Part shown: positions 1 through 5,856 of the stretch, in pieces
How the letters are laid out: every line of letters starts with the position of its first letter
Position numbering within the stretch: the first letter of the stretch is position 1
Assembly: GCA_023386865.1 (NCBI GenBank)
Contig: JAEWIV010000415.1
Coordinates: forward strand, 1-9,025
Length of the DNA: 9,025 nt
Source: Pseudomonadota bacterium
Lineage (GTDB): Bacteria; Pseudomonadota; Alphaproteobacteria; Reyranellales; Reyranellaceae
Direction: 5' to 3'
Position numbers and translations under genes: made by a program
The notes under the pieces: model-generated
What the model was told of the DNA's origin: nothing
The model's input: only the letters and a program-made list of their open reading frames with translations
The model's database searches: none

Positions 1-28
1 ATGAAGCGGGCCTGGAGGCCCGCGGTCC
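1..28. repeat. Half copy of a palindromic REP-like element
   Basis: Positions 6-23 form a hairpin with a perfect 8-bp stem (GCGGGCCT / AGGCCCGC) around a GG loop. The block 1-28 aligns with the right half of the larger element at 878-906, including the leading ATGAA and the trailing TCC. The stem differs by an A-to-G change on one side and the matching T-to-C change on the other, so pairing is kept. The left half, if present, lies before the window. It ends just upstream of the ribosome binding site of the crotonase gene. Confidence 0.6.
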
Positions 29-31
29 AAT

Positions 32-40
32 GAGAGGAGA
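32..40 (+). promoter_or_regulatory. Ribosome binding site of the crotonase gene
   Basis: A purine-rich GAGAGGAGA lies 5 bases before the ATG at 46 and fixes that start. It follows directly after the hairpin at 6-23, so the hairpin may influence translation or message stability. Confidence 0.7.
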
Positions 41-45
41 GTGAA

Positions 46-840
46 ATGATCAGTCCGACACCAAACATGATCGCCGAGAAGGCGGGCGCGGTCGGCAAGC
101 TCATCTTCAACAAGCCGGCCAAGCACAATGCGACGTCGACCGACATGTGGGAGGCTATCCCCGTCATCCTCGACGACTTCGAGAAGGACCCGGCGATCCG
201 GGTCGTTGTGGTGACGGGCGCCGGCGACAAGGCGTTCGTATCCGGCGCCGACATCTCGGAATTCGAGAAGGCGCGCTCGACGCCGGAACAAGTCGCCTAC
301 TACGACAAGATCGGCGAGGTCGCCAATGCGCGGCTGACCAAGTGCTCCAAGCCGACGATCGCCCGCATCCGCGGCTATTGCATCGGCGGCGGGCTCGCGG
401 TGTCGCTGACCTGCGACATCCGCATCGCCTCGGACAAGTCCAAGTTCGGCGTGCCGGCGGCCCGGCTCGGCCTCGGCTACCGCGCCGCCGGGCTGAAGAA
501 CCTGATGGACCTGGTCGGACCGGCCTATGCCAAGGAGATCTTCTTCACCGCCCGGCATTTCAGCCCCGAGGAGGCACTGGGCATGGGATTGCTCAACCGC
601 GTCGTGCCGGACGCCGAGCTCGACGCCTACGTCGACAACTACTGCAAGCTGATCGGCGAGAATGCGCCGCTCACCATGCATGCGGCCAAGCGCACCATCG
701 AAGAGCTGACACGGCTCGACGGCAAGCCGGATTTCGCGCGAACGACAGCGCTGGTTAAGGAGTGCTTCGCCTCCGAGGATTACATCGAAGGCCGCACGGC
801 TTTCATGGAAAAGCGCCGCCCGCAGTTCAAGGGACGCTAG
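46..840 (+). CDS. Enoyl-CoA hydratase/isomerase (crotonase) superfamily protein lacking both catalytic glutamates
   Basis: The 264-residue product has the usual length of a single-domain crotonase. Family landmarks are clear: FVSGADISEF (residues 64-73), whose backbone amide forms part of the oxyanion hole; CIGGGLAVS (112-120), the second oxyanion element; CDIRIAS (123-129); and a C-terminal EGRTAFMEKRRPQFKGR tail typical of family members. The superfamily binds acyl-CoA thioesters and stabilises an enolate. Aligned by eye with classical mitochondrial hydratase, the two catalytic glutamates fall at Ala118 (GGGLA) and Ala138 (FGVPA). Ordinary syn-hydration of enoyl-CoA is therefore doubtful, and an isomerase, thioesterase-like, decarboxylase-like or other activity is possible. 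Superfamily membership is secure; the reaction is not. A PhyH-type oxygenase gene follows after 86 bases that hold a palindromic repeat. Confidence 0.9.
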   Translation: MISPTPNMIAEKAGAVGKLIFNKPAKHNATSTDMWEAIPVILDDFEKDPAIRVVVVTGAGDKAFVSGADISEFEKARSTPEQVAYYDKIGEVANARLTKCSKPTIARIRGYCIGGGLAVSLTCDIRIASDKSKFGVPAARLGLGYRAAGLKNLMDLVGPAYAKEIFFTARHFSPEEALGMGLLNRVVPDAELDAYVDNYCKLIGENAPLTMHAAKRTIEELTRLDGKPDFARTTALVKECFASEDYIEGRTAFMEKRRPQFKGR

Positions 841-846
841 GTCATT

Positions 847-906
847 GGAGCGCGAACCTCGAGGTCCGCTCATAGTGATGAATGCGGACCTGGAGGTCCG
901 CGCTCC
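847..906. repeat. Nested inverted repeat (REP/BIME-like palindromic element)
   Basis: Two 23-base arms (847-869 and 884-906) are inverted copies of one another with 21 of 23 positions matching, separated by a 14-base spacer. Each arm is itself palindromic: ACCTCGAGGT at 856-865 is perfect, and GCGGACCT-GG-AGGTCCGC spans 884-901. The unit can fold as one long hairpin or two small ones, the hallmark of paired REP-type elements. No run of T follows it, so it is not a classical terminator. It fills most of the gap between the crotonase and oxygenase genes and ends just before the next ribosome binding site. A diverged half copy is at 1-28. Confidence 0.75.
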
Positions 907-912
907 GCTGAA

Positions 913-920
913 AGAGGAGA
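913..920 (+). promoter_or_regulatory. Ribosome binding site of the PhyH-type oxygenase gene
   Basis: AGAGGAGA ends 6 bases before the ATG at 927 and supports that start. It resembles the site at 32-40 and sits in the same position relative to the palindromic element. Confidence 0.7.
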
Positions 921-926
921 TCGCAT

Positions 927-1808
927 ATGCCCGTTCTCAGCCGCGAGCAGATCGACGCCTTCTGGCGCGACGGTTATCTCATGGTCGAAGACGCGGTGAC
1001 GCCCGCTCAGCTTGCCGCACTCAACGGCGAGATCGCCAAGTGGGTGGAGGAGAGCCGGGCGCACAGCGAGCCGTTCGGGCCGCCGACGGTCGACGGCCGG
1101 CCGCGCTTCGACATGGGGAGCGAGCACAGCGCAGCGAAGCCCGCTCTGCGCCGCATCAACAACCCGTCCGACATTTCCGACGCCTATCGCGAGGTCATGC
1201 TCGACGCCCGAACGGTCGACATGGTGGCCGATCTGATCGGACCGGACGTCAAGTTCCATCACTGCAAGATCAACCTGAAGCTTTCAGGCGCCAAGACCGA
1301 GGTCTCCTACCACCAGGATTTCGCCTACACGCCGCACACCAACTCCGACATCGTGACGGCGCTGCTGTTTCTCGACGACATCGACGAGAGCAACGGCTGC
1401 CTGACCGTCGTGCCGGGCTCGCACAAGGGCCCGATGCTGTCGCTGTTCGACGGCGAGCGCTTCACCGGCGGCGTGGCGGCGGACGAGGAGAAAGCCGCGC
1501 TGGCGAAGTCGGTGCCCTGCCTCGGCAAGGCGGGCAGCGTCTGCCTGATGCACACCAAGCTGCTGCATGGCTCGGCGGCGAACGGCGCGGAGAAGTCGCG
1601 CGGGCTTTATATCTGCGTCTACACGTCGGCCGACGCCGTGCCGATCGCGCGCAATCCCATGCCGAGCCGGAACGAGGGCCGGATCGTGCGCGGCAAGGAG
1701 GCGCGGTTCGCGCGCCTGACTGAAGGCCTGGTGGAGTTGCCCAAGCAGCCCAAGTCGGCATCGTTCTTCACCGTGCTGGGTCAGGAGTCAAAGCAGGCCG
1801 CCGAGTGA
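927..1808 (+). CDS. Phytanoyl-CoA dioxygenase (PhyH) family Fe(II)/2-oxoglutarate oxygenase
   Basis: The 293-residue product fits the PhyH family, soluble non-haem iron oxygenases that hydroxylate a substrate while converting 2-oxoglutarate to succinate and CO2. The iron-binding facial triad is visible: His129 and Asp131 in SYHQDFAY, and distal His214 in LLHGSAAN. Arg225 (KSRGLYI), eleven residues after the distal histidine, is placed to bind 2-oxoglutarate. The stretch ALLFLDDIDESNGCLTVVPG (145-164), followed by SHKGP, is the characteristic family core. The N-terminal FWRDGYLMVEDAV is also typical. The substrate cannot be read from sequence; the family includes acyl-CoA, ectoine and natural-product hydroxylases. 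The stop overlaps the GTG start of the next gene, which implies translational coupling. A crotonase gene lies upstream. Confidence 0.9.
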   Translation: MPVLSREQIDAFWRDGYLMVEDAVTPAQLAALNGEIAKWVEESRAHSEPFGPPTVDGRPRFDMGSEHSAAKPALRRINNPSDISDAYREVMLDARTVDMVADLIGPDVKFHHCKINLKLSGAKTEVSYHQDFAYTPHTNSDIVTALLFLDDIDESNGCLTVVPGSHKGPMLSLFDGERFTGGVAADEEKAALAKSVPCLGKAGSVCLMHTKLLHGSAANGAEKSRGLYICVYTSADAVPIARNPMPSRNEGRIVRGKEARFARLTEGLVELPKQPKSASFFTVLGQESKQAAE

Positions 1809-2599
1809 GCGAGCCGTTCCCGGCCGTCACCGAAGCCGCGGCGACCGGCGAGGTCGCGGACCTCTTTGCCGACATCCGCGCGACGGTGGGCGTCCGCGTG
1901 GTCAACCTGGTATGGCGTCACCTGGCCACGATCGAGGGCGGATTGCCCTGGGCATGGCGCGCGGTGCGACCATTGTACGTGGAGGGCATGGTCGATCGCG
2001 CGGTCGTAGGCTTTCGCAAGGACATGATGCTGCCGAAGCTCGCATCGCTTGCCGGGCCAGAGCCGGCCAGCGTCGATGCCGTCCTGGCGAGCTACGACCA
2101 TTCGAACACGGTCAATCTCTTCGCGCTCGGCGCCTTGGTGGCGTGGCTGCGCGGCGATGCCGCGGCCGAAGGTGTGCCGGAGAGGGGGCCGCGCCTGCCG
2201 GCACCCGACGTCGAGCTGCCTCCGCTTGCTTCCGAGAGTGACGTGTCGCCGGAGACCTGGCGGCGAGTCCGCCACCTCAACCGGTTCGGCGACCGGCCCG
2301 AGCCCCTGATCCTCGCCAGCATGTACCGCCATCTCGCGCACGCGCCCGATTTCCTGGTGCGCCTCGAAGCCGTGCTGACGCCGGTGCAGGCAGACGGCTC
2401 GCTCGGGCGCGCGATCCTCGCCAACCGGCGGTTGGCGCATCAGAAGGCACGCATCGTGGCCCGGGCAATCTCGACCGAGCGGCCGGCCTCGGCGGAGGAC
2501 ATCGAGAGGTCGATTTCGGCCTTCGTCGAGCACGCCATCGGCAAGATGGTCACGATCTGCCGGGCGATCCGGGTGGCGCGAGGAACGGTGTCATCGTGA
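1805..2599 (+). CDS. DehI-like (group I 2-haloacid dehalogenase family) all-helical protein
   Basis: The 264-residue product starts with GTG inside the stop region of the PhyH gene (GTGA overlap); no other start is as well placed. The N-terminal pattern GEVADLFADIR, then RHLATIEGGLPWAWR (about residues 38-52), resembles group I DL-2-haloacid dehalogenases of the DehI type, as does the later LEAVLTPVQADG segment. DehI proteins are two-repeat helical enzymes that hydrolyse both enantiomers of 2-haloacids. In a by-eye alignment made from memory, the catalytic Asp of DehI is not retained: the equivalent region reads LILASMYRHLAHAP. Dehalogenase activity is therefore uncertain and the protein may be a distant family member with another role. 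No signal peptide or membrane segment is evident. Coupling to the oxygenase gene suggests a shared pathway. Confidence 0.55.
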   Translation: MSEPFPAVTEAAATGEVADLFADIRATVGVRVVNLVWRHLATIEGGLPWAWRAVRPLYVEGMVDRAVVGFRKDMMLPKLASLAGPEPASVDAVLASYDHSNTVNLFALGALVAWLRGDAAAEGVPERGPRLPAPDVELPPLASESDVSPETWRRVRHLNRFGDRPEPLILASMYRHLAHAPDFLVRLEAVLTPVQADGSLGRAILANRRLAHQKARIVARAISTERPASAEDIERSISAFVEHAIGKMVTICRAIRVARGTVSS

Positions 2600-2638
2600 G
2601 CGAACCGCCGGGCCTCATGTTACGGTCGCAAAAAACCC

Positions 2639-2644
2639 GGAGGA
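2639..2644 (+). promoter_or_regulatory. Ribosome binding site of fucU
   Basis: GGAGGA ends 3 bases before the ATG at 2648. This strong match opens the three-gene sugar cassette after a 48-base gap. No convincing promoter or terminator was seen in that gap. Confidence 0.65.
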
Positions 2645-2647
2645 AAC

Positions 2648-3082
2648 ATGCTGCTCGGCCTCGATCCCGTGCTGAGCCCTGATCTGCTGCACGCCCTGGC
2701 CGCGATGGGTCATGGTGATCGGATCGTGCTGGTCGACGCCAACTACCCCGCCACGCGCGGACGGCGCCTGGTCCACTTGCCCGGCCTTCCGACGCCGCGC
2801 GTCTTGGAGGCGGTGCTCTCGGTATTCCCGATCGACACGTTCACCCCGGCGCCTTGCGCGATCATGCAGGTTGTCGGCGAACCTGGTGCGGTGCCGCCGG
2901 TGGTCGCGGAAATGAATGTGGCGCTGGCCAGGCATGGCGCCGGGCCGGCCGTCGGTGTCGAGCGCACTGCCTTCTACGCGGCCGCCGAGACCGCCTACGC
3001 CATCGTGCAGACGGGGGAGCGCCGCTTCTACGGCAACATCCTGCTCACCAAGGGCGTCGTTGCACCGGAGGAACGGGCATGA
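2648..3082 (+). CDS. fucU: RbsD/FucU family sugar mutarotase, probably L-fucose mutarotase
   Basis: The 144-residue product matches the usual length of FucU/RbsD, cytoplasmic oligomeric enzymes that interconvert the alpha and beta anomers of fucose or ribose. Signature features are SPDLLHALAAMGHGDRIVLV (10-29) with the catalytic-site His22 and Asp24, and the C-terminal GERRFYGNILLTKGV (123-137) with Tyr128, Asn130 and Lys135. The segment before it, ERTAFYAAAETAYAIVQTG, resembles FucU more than RbsD. The ATG at 2648 follows a strong ribosome binding site. The stop overlaps the start of an aldo/keto reductase by ATGA, and a lactonase-type amidohydrolase follows. That context favours a role supplying one anomer to a pyranose dehydrogenase in an oxidative sugar pathway. 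The exact sugar is inferred. Confidence 0.88.
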   Translation: MLLGLDPVLSPDLLHALAAMGHGDRIVLVDANYPATRGRRLVHLPGLPTPRVLEAVLSVFPIDTFTPAPCAIMQVVGEPGAVPPVVAEMNVALARHGAGPAVGVERTAFYAAAETAYAIVQTGERRFYGNILLTKGVVAPEERA

Positions 3083-4059
3083 CCGGCTACAGTCCGCCAG
3101 GTCCTCTCGGCGCCGGAAGTGCCCCGCTGGGCAATCTCGGCACGGTCGTGCCTGAAGAGGATGCCATCGCCTGCCTGGCCGCAGCGTGGGACGTCGGCAT
3201 TCGCCACTACGACACGGCGCCTCACTATGGCGCGGGGCTGGCTGAACACCGGTTGGGCACTGCACTGCGCGGCCGCCCGCGCGACGCCTATACGCTTTCC
3301 ACCAAGGTCGGCCGTCTGCTCCATGCCGCGTCGGACGTGCGGGAGATGAGCCAGGGCTTCGCCCACGCGCTGCCCTTCCGCCGCACCTTCGACTACACGG
3401 CTGCCGGCACGATCCGCTCCCTCGAGGACAGCCACCAGCGGCTGGGGCTCAATCGCTTCGACATCGTCTACATCCACGACTGTGCCGAGGACTGGCACGG
3501 CGCCGCCTTCAAGGATCGCTTCGCCGAGGCGATGAGCGGCGCGGCCCAGGTGCTCACCGCCATGCGCGACCGCGGCGACATCCGGGCCTGGGGCATGGGG
3601 CTCAACCTCGTCGAGCCCGCGCTCGCCTGCCTCGAGGTGGCGCAGCCCGACATCTTTTTGATCGCCGGACGCTACACGCTGCTCGACCAGACCGCGCTCG
3701 AGCGCCTGTTCCCGGCCTGCGCCGCCAAGGGCGTGAAGGTGGTGCTGGGCGGGCCCTACAATTCGGGCCTGCTCGCCGGCGGCACGACCTTCAACTACGT
3801 GCCCGCCAAGCCCGACATGGTGACCCGCGCCGATGCCATCCGCGTCATCTGCGCTCGCCACGGCGTCGACATCAGGGCCGCGGCGCTGCAGTTCTGCGCG
3901 GCGCATCCGGTCGTCGCCGCCGTGATACCCGGACCGCGCACCGCCACCGAAGTCCGCCAGAACGCCGCCTTGATGCAGGCCGCGATTCCCGGCGCACTCT
4001 GGCATGACCTGCGCCTGGCCGGGCTGCTGCCGGAGACCGCGCCGACCCCGGGCGGATGA
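3079..4059 (+). CDS. Aldo/keto reductase, probable L-fucose/D-threo-aldose 1-dehydrogenase type
   Basis: The 326-residue product is an NAD(P)-dependent TIM-barrel oxidoreductase. The catalytic tetrad is visible: Asp45 and Tyr50 (YDTAPHYGAG), Lys76 (STKVGR) and His133 (VYIHDC). PLGNLGTVVPEEDAI at the start and AAHPVVAAVIPGPRTATEVRQ (274-294) near the end are typical of the subfamily annotated as D-threo-aldose 1-dehydrogenase, L-fucose dehydrogenase or pyridoxal 4-dehydrogenase. These enzymes oxidise the C1 hydroxyl of aldopyranoses to lactones. The start at 3079 was chosen because ATGA overlaps the fucU stop and GGAGG lies just upstream. The frame stays open back to 2854, but that extension lies inside fucU. 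The gene ends in an ATGA overlap with a lactonase gene. The reaction class is strong; substrate choice rests on the neighbours. Confidence 0.88.
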   Translation: MTGYSPPGPLGAGSAPLGNLGTVVPEEDAIACLAAAWDVGIRHYDTAPHYGAGLAEHRLGTALRGRPRDAYTLSTKVGRLLHAASDVREMSQGFAHALPFRRTFDYTAAGTIRSLEDSHQRLGLNRFDIVYIHDCAEDWHGAAFKDRFAEAMSGAAQVLTAMRDRGDIRAWGMGLNLVEPALACLEVAQPDIFLIAGRYTLLDQTALERLFPACAAKGVKVVLGGPYNSGLLAGGTTFNYVPAKPDMVTRADAIRVICARHGVDIRAAALQFCAAHPVVAAVIPGPRTATEVRQNAALMQAAIPGALWHDLRLAGLLPETAPTPGG

Positions 4060-4340
4060 TCCGCGTCGACGCCCATCATCACGTCTGGACGATCGCGCGC
4101 GGCGATTACCGTTGGCTGTCGCCCGATCTGCCGATCGCCCGCGACTACGGACTCGACGACCTGCGTCCCTTGCTGGGCGACATCACCGCGACCGTGCTGG
4201 TGCAGGCCGCCGACAGCGAGGCGGAAACGACCTTCATCCTCGATGTCGCTCGGCGCTCGGCGGGTCTGGTGCGTGGCGTCGTCGGTTGGACGGACCTCGC
4301 TTCGCCCGGCGCGGCGGCTCGCATCGCCGAGCTTGCGTGA
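4056..4340 (+). CDS. N-terminal fragment of the lactonase-type amidohydrolase
   Basis: This 94-residue fragment begins at an ATG overlapping the aldo/keto reductase stop (ATGA). It carries the first metal-binding motif, His7-x-His9 in DAHHHVW, followed by a typical family start (YRWLSPDLPIARDYGLDDLR). The frame stops after GWTDLASPGAAARIAELA. It holds only the first strands of the barrel and cannot fold as a complete enzyme by itself. Confidence 0.7.
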   Translation: MIRVDAHHHVWTIARGDYRWLSPDLPIARDYGLDDLRPLLGDITATVLVQAADSEAETTFILDVARRSAGLVRGVVGWTDLASPGAAARIAELA

Positions 4341-4872
4341 ACCGTTGCTGAAGGCGCTGCGGCCGATGCTGCAGGACATCGAGGACACGGCCTGGATCCT
4401 GGGTCCGGCGGTGCAGCCGGGCCTCGCGGCGATGGCGCGTCACGGGCTGCGCTTCGATGCGCTCGTCAAGCCCCGCCATCTTCCCGTCATCGGCGAGCTT
4501 GCCCAGCGCCATCCCGCTCTGCCGGTCGTCATCGATCATGGCGCCAAGCCGGACATCGCCAACGGCGGCTTCGAACCCTGGGCGGACCACATGGCGCGGC
4601 TGGCCCGCGCGACGCCCTGGTGCTGCAAGGTATCGGGCCTGGTCACCGAGGCCACGGCGGACTGGCGGATCGACGATCTGCGGCCCTACGTCGATCACCT
4701 CCTGGCGACCTTCGGGCCGGATCGCCTGATGTGGGGCAGCGACTGGCCGGTCGTCACCTTGGCGAGCGACTACCGGCGCTGGCGCGATGCGGCGGCGACA
4801 CTCTTGCCGCCTGGCAGCCACGATGCCGTGTTCGGCGGCACAGCCATCCGGTTCTACGGCTTGCCTGACTGA
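4336..4872 (+). CDS. C-terminal fragment of the lactonase-type amidohydrolase
   Basis: This is the remaining 178 residues in the shifted frame. It contains RPMLQDIED, FDALVKPRHLPV, the metal/active-site segment VVIDHGAKP (His codon at 4537-4539) and LMWGSDWPV, whose Asp (codon 4741-4743) is the expected catalytic or metal-binding aspartate. The frame is open back to 4243, but residues before 4336 do not resemble the family. The nearest in-frame ATG is at 4366 with no convincing ribosome binding site, so separate translation seems unlikely. It ends 4 bases from the stop of the convergent deacetylase gene. Confidence 0.65.
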   Translation, partial: REPLLKALRPMLQDIEDTAWILGPAVQPGLAAMARHGLRFDALVKPRHLPVIGELAQRHPALPVVIDHGAKPDIANGGFEPWADHMARLARATPWCCKVSGLVTEATADWRIDDLRPYVDHLLATFGPDRLMWGSDWPVVTLASDYRRWRDAAATLLPPGSHDAVFGGTAIRFYGLPD

Positions 4873-4876
4873 TGTC

Positions 4877-5734
4877 TCACTCGGCCGCAGCCTTGCGCGT
4901 CGGCAGTCGGGCGAGCCATTCGTGCATGGCGTCTTCCATGCTCATGAACACCGCGCCCCCTTCCATCAGCTTCTGGATCAGCCGCTCCAGCATCATCATG
5001 CGATGGCCGCGGCCGATGACGTGGGGATGGAAGGTGTAGGTCAGGATGCCGAAGTCGGGCTGCACCCGCGTCATGTAGGTGAAGTCGTCGACGAAGTTCT
5101 CCAGCACATTGGTCGCGTTCATCAGCCCGGGCATGACCGAGCCGTTGGGCAGGCGCATGTACTCGAAATGGGGAAAATCGTCGAGCGACCAGCTGATCGG
5201 CATCTCGACCAGCGTCGTCTCGCGACCGCGCACGAAGGGCGACTTGAGCTCCGCGACGTCGCCCTGGCGGGCGTAGTAGCAGTCGTAGTCGTGGCCCATC
5301 AGCGAGCTGTCGTAGCGGATGCCGTGCTTCAGCAGCAGTTCGATCGAATGCGGAGAGAGGTCCCATGCCGGCGATCGATAGCCGCGCGCCGTCCTGCCGC
5401 TGATGCGCTTGATCGATTCGTTGCCGCGGACGATCTCCTCCTCTTCCTCCTCGCGCGACAGCGACACCGGCAGGCGATGCGTCCAGCCGTGATGGGCAAG
5501 CTCGTGGCCGGCTTCGACATAGGGCGTGACGGCCTCCGGCGTGCTGTCGATCGTATGGCCGGGCGTGAAGAAGGTTGCCTTGATGCCGTAGCGCTCGAGC
5601 AACGCCACCAGCCGGGGAATCACCACCACGTCGTATTCGCCGCGCGATATCGCCGTCGGGGTCGTCAGTCCGCGAGCGATGAAGCCCGAAAGATGGTCGT
5701 GATCGAAGGTGAGGCATACGATGTGGCGCGGCAT
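4877..5734 (-). CDS. Polysaccharide deacetylase (NodB homology) family protein, PgdA/cyclic imidase-like
   Basis: From the chosen start the product has 285 residues. NodB motifs are in order: LTFDHDH (8-14, catalytic-base Asp11 and metal Asp13), HHGWTH (81-86, metal His82 and His86), RSPAWD (120-125), and YTFHPHVIGR (233-242) with the late histidine. These enzymes remove acetyl groups from N-acetylated sugars in a metal-dependent way. The opening IVCLTFD.D..SGFIARG and late FHPHVIGRG patterns are those of the subgroup related to Helicobacter PgdA and to cyclic imide hydrolases/allantoinase-like PuuE, so the substrate may not be a polysaccharide. The frame extends to an ATG at 5788, adding 18 residues. 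The ATG at 5734 is preferred because the family begins at MPRHIVCLTFD and GAGGGA lies upstream. There is no signal peptide. Residues 95-100 are a run of six glutamates. Confidence 0.85.
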   Translation of the reverse strand: MPRHIVCLTFDHDHLSGFIARGLTTPTAISRGEYDVVVIPRLVALLERYGIKATFFTPGHTIDSTPEAVTPYVEAGHELAHHGWTHRLPVSLSREEEEEEIVRGNESIKRISGRTARGYRSPAWDLSPHSIELLLKHGIRYDSSLMGHDYDCYYARQGDVAELKSPFVRGRETTLVEMPISWSLDDFPHFEYMRLPNGSVMPGLMNATNVLENFVDDFTYMTRVQPDFGILTYTFHPHVIGRGHRMMMLERLIQKLMEGGAVFMSMEDAMHEWLARLPTRKAAAE

Positions 5735-5856
5735 GGCAGGATATCCCTCTGTGTCCCATCGATCATACAGCCGGGCGTGGTCCTGCATAGACCGCCGGTC
5801 GTCATAGCTGATAACCTCTGGGTTGCAGGCGGCAGGTCCTGCACGCGGGGGCGACG
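5735..5856. promoter_or_regulatory. Divergent intergenic region with candidate promoters
   Basis: This gap separates the minus-strand deacetylase from the plus-strand DUF2235 gene, so promoters for both should lie here. On the minus strand a good -10-like TATGAT occurs at 5767-5762, about 28 bases before the ATG at 5734, though no clear -35 accompanies it. On the plus strand TAGACC (5788-5793) and GATAAC (5810-5815) are 16 bases apart. An 11-base palindrome, GCAGGTCCTGC (5832-5842), lies just before the DUF2235 start, and its GGTCCTGCA half recurs at 5779-5787. The motif matches are weak and read by eye. Confidence 0.3.

Larger units (their letters stand above)
4056..4872 (+). pseudogene. Amidohydrolase_2 family sugar lactonase, split by a frameshift
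   Basis: Two frames together encode one complete amidohydrolase of about 272 residues, close to the family norm. The first frame (4056-4340) ends at TGA just after AELA. The protein then continues in another frame from about 4336 with REPLLKALRPMLQD. Loss of two bases from a CG repeat at about 4335-4338 (GCGCGT to GCGT) would explain this and give AELA-REPLLKA, the spacing expected for the family. One inserted T at 4338 is the alternative. The family includes L-fuconolactone, L-rhamnonolactone and 2-pyrone-4,6-dicarboxylate hydrolases. After a fucose mutarotase and an aldose dehydrogenase, an aldonolactone hydrolase fits best. Either the gene is inactivated or the window has a sequence error; both halves look otherwise well conserved, which favours error or a recent event. 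Confidence 0.8.

Noticed and set aside
1..33. A 10-codon open frame starting at the first base
   Set aside because: It is made entirely of the palindromic element and has no visible ribosome binding site within the window, so it is most likely coincidental.
2608..2640. CCGGG / CCCGG pairing with an A-run before fucU as a terminator or attenuator
   Set aside because: The stem is only 5 bases with a 23-base loop, and the A-run is inside the loop rather than a downstream T-run.
2854..3078. An in-frame N-terminal extension of the aldo/keto reductase
   Set aside because: The extra residues lie inside fucU in another frame and look random; the ATGA junction at 3079 with GGAGG upstream is the natural start.
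3028..4005. A 325-codon open frame on the minus strand
   Set aside because: It is antisense to the aldo/keto reductase with its complete catalytic tetrad and has no family resemblance.
4332..4340. Programmed frameshifting at CTT GCG TGA in the lactonase
   Set aside because: It lacks the CTTTGA context and the close upstream Shine-Dalgarno of prfB-type +1 shifting, and no slippery heptamer is present; a simple 2-base loss explains the reading better.
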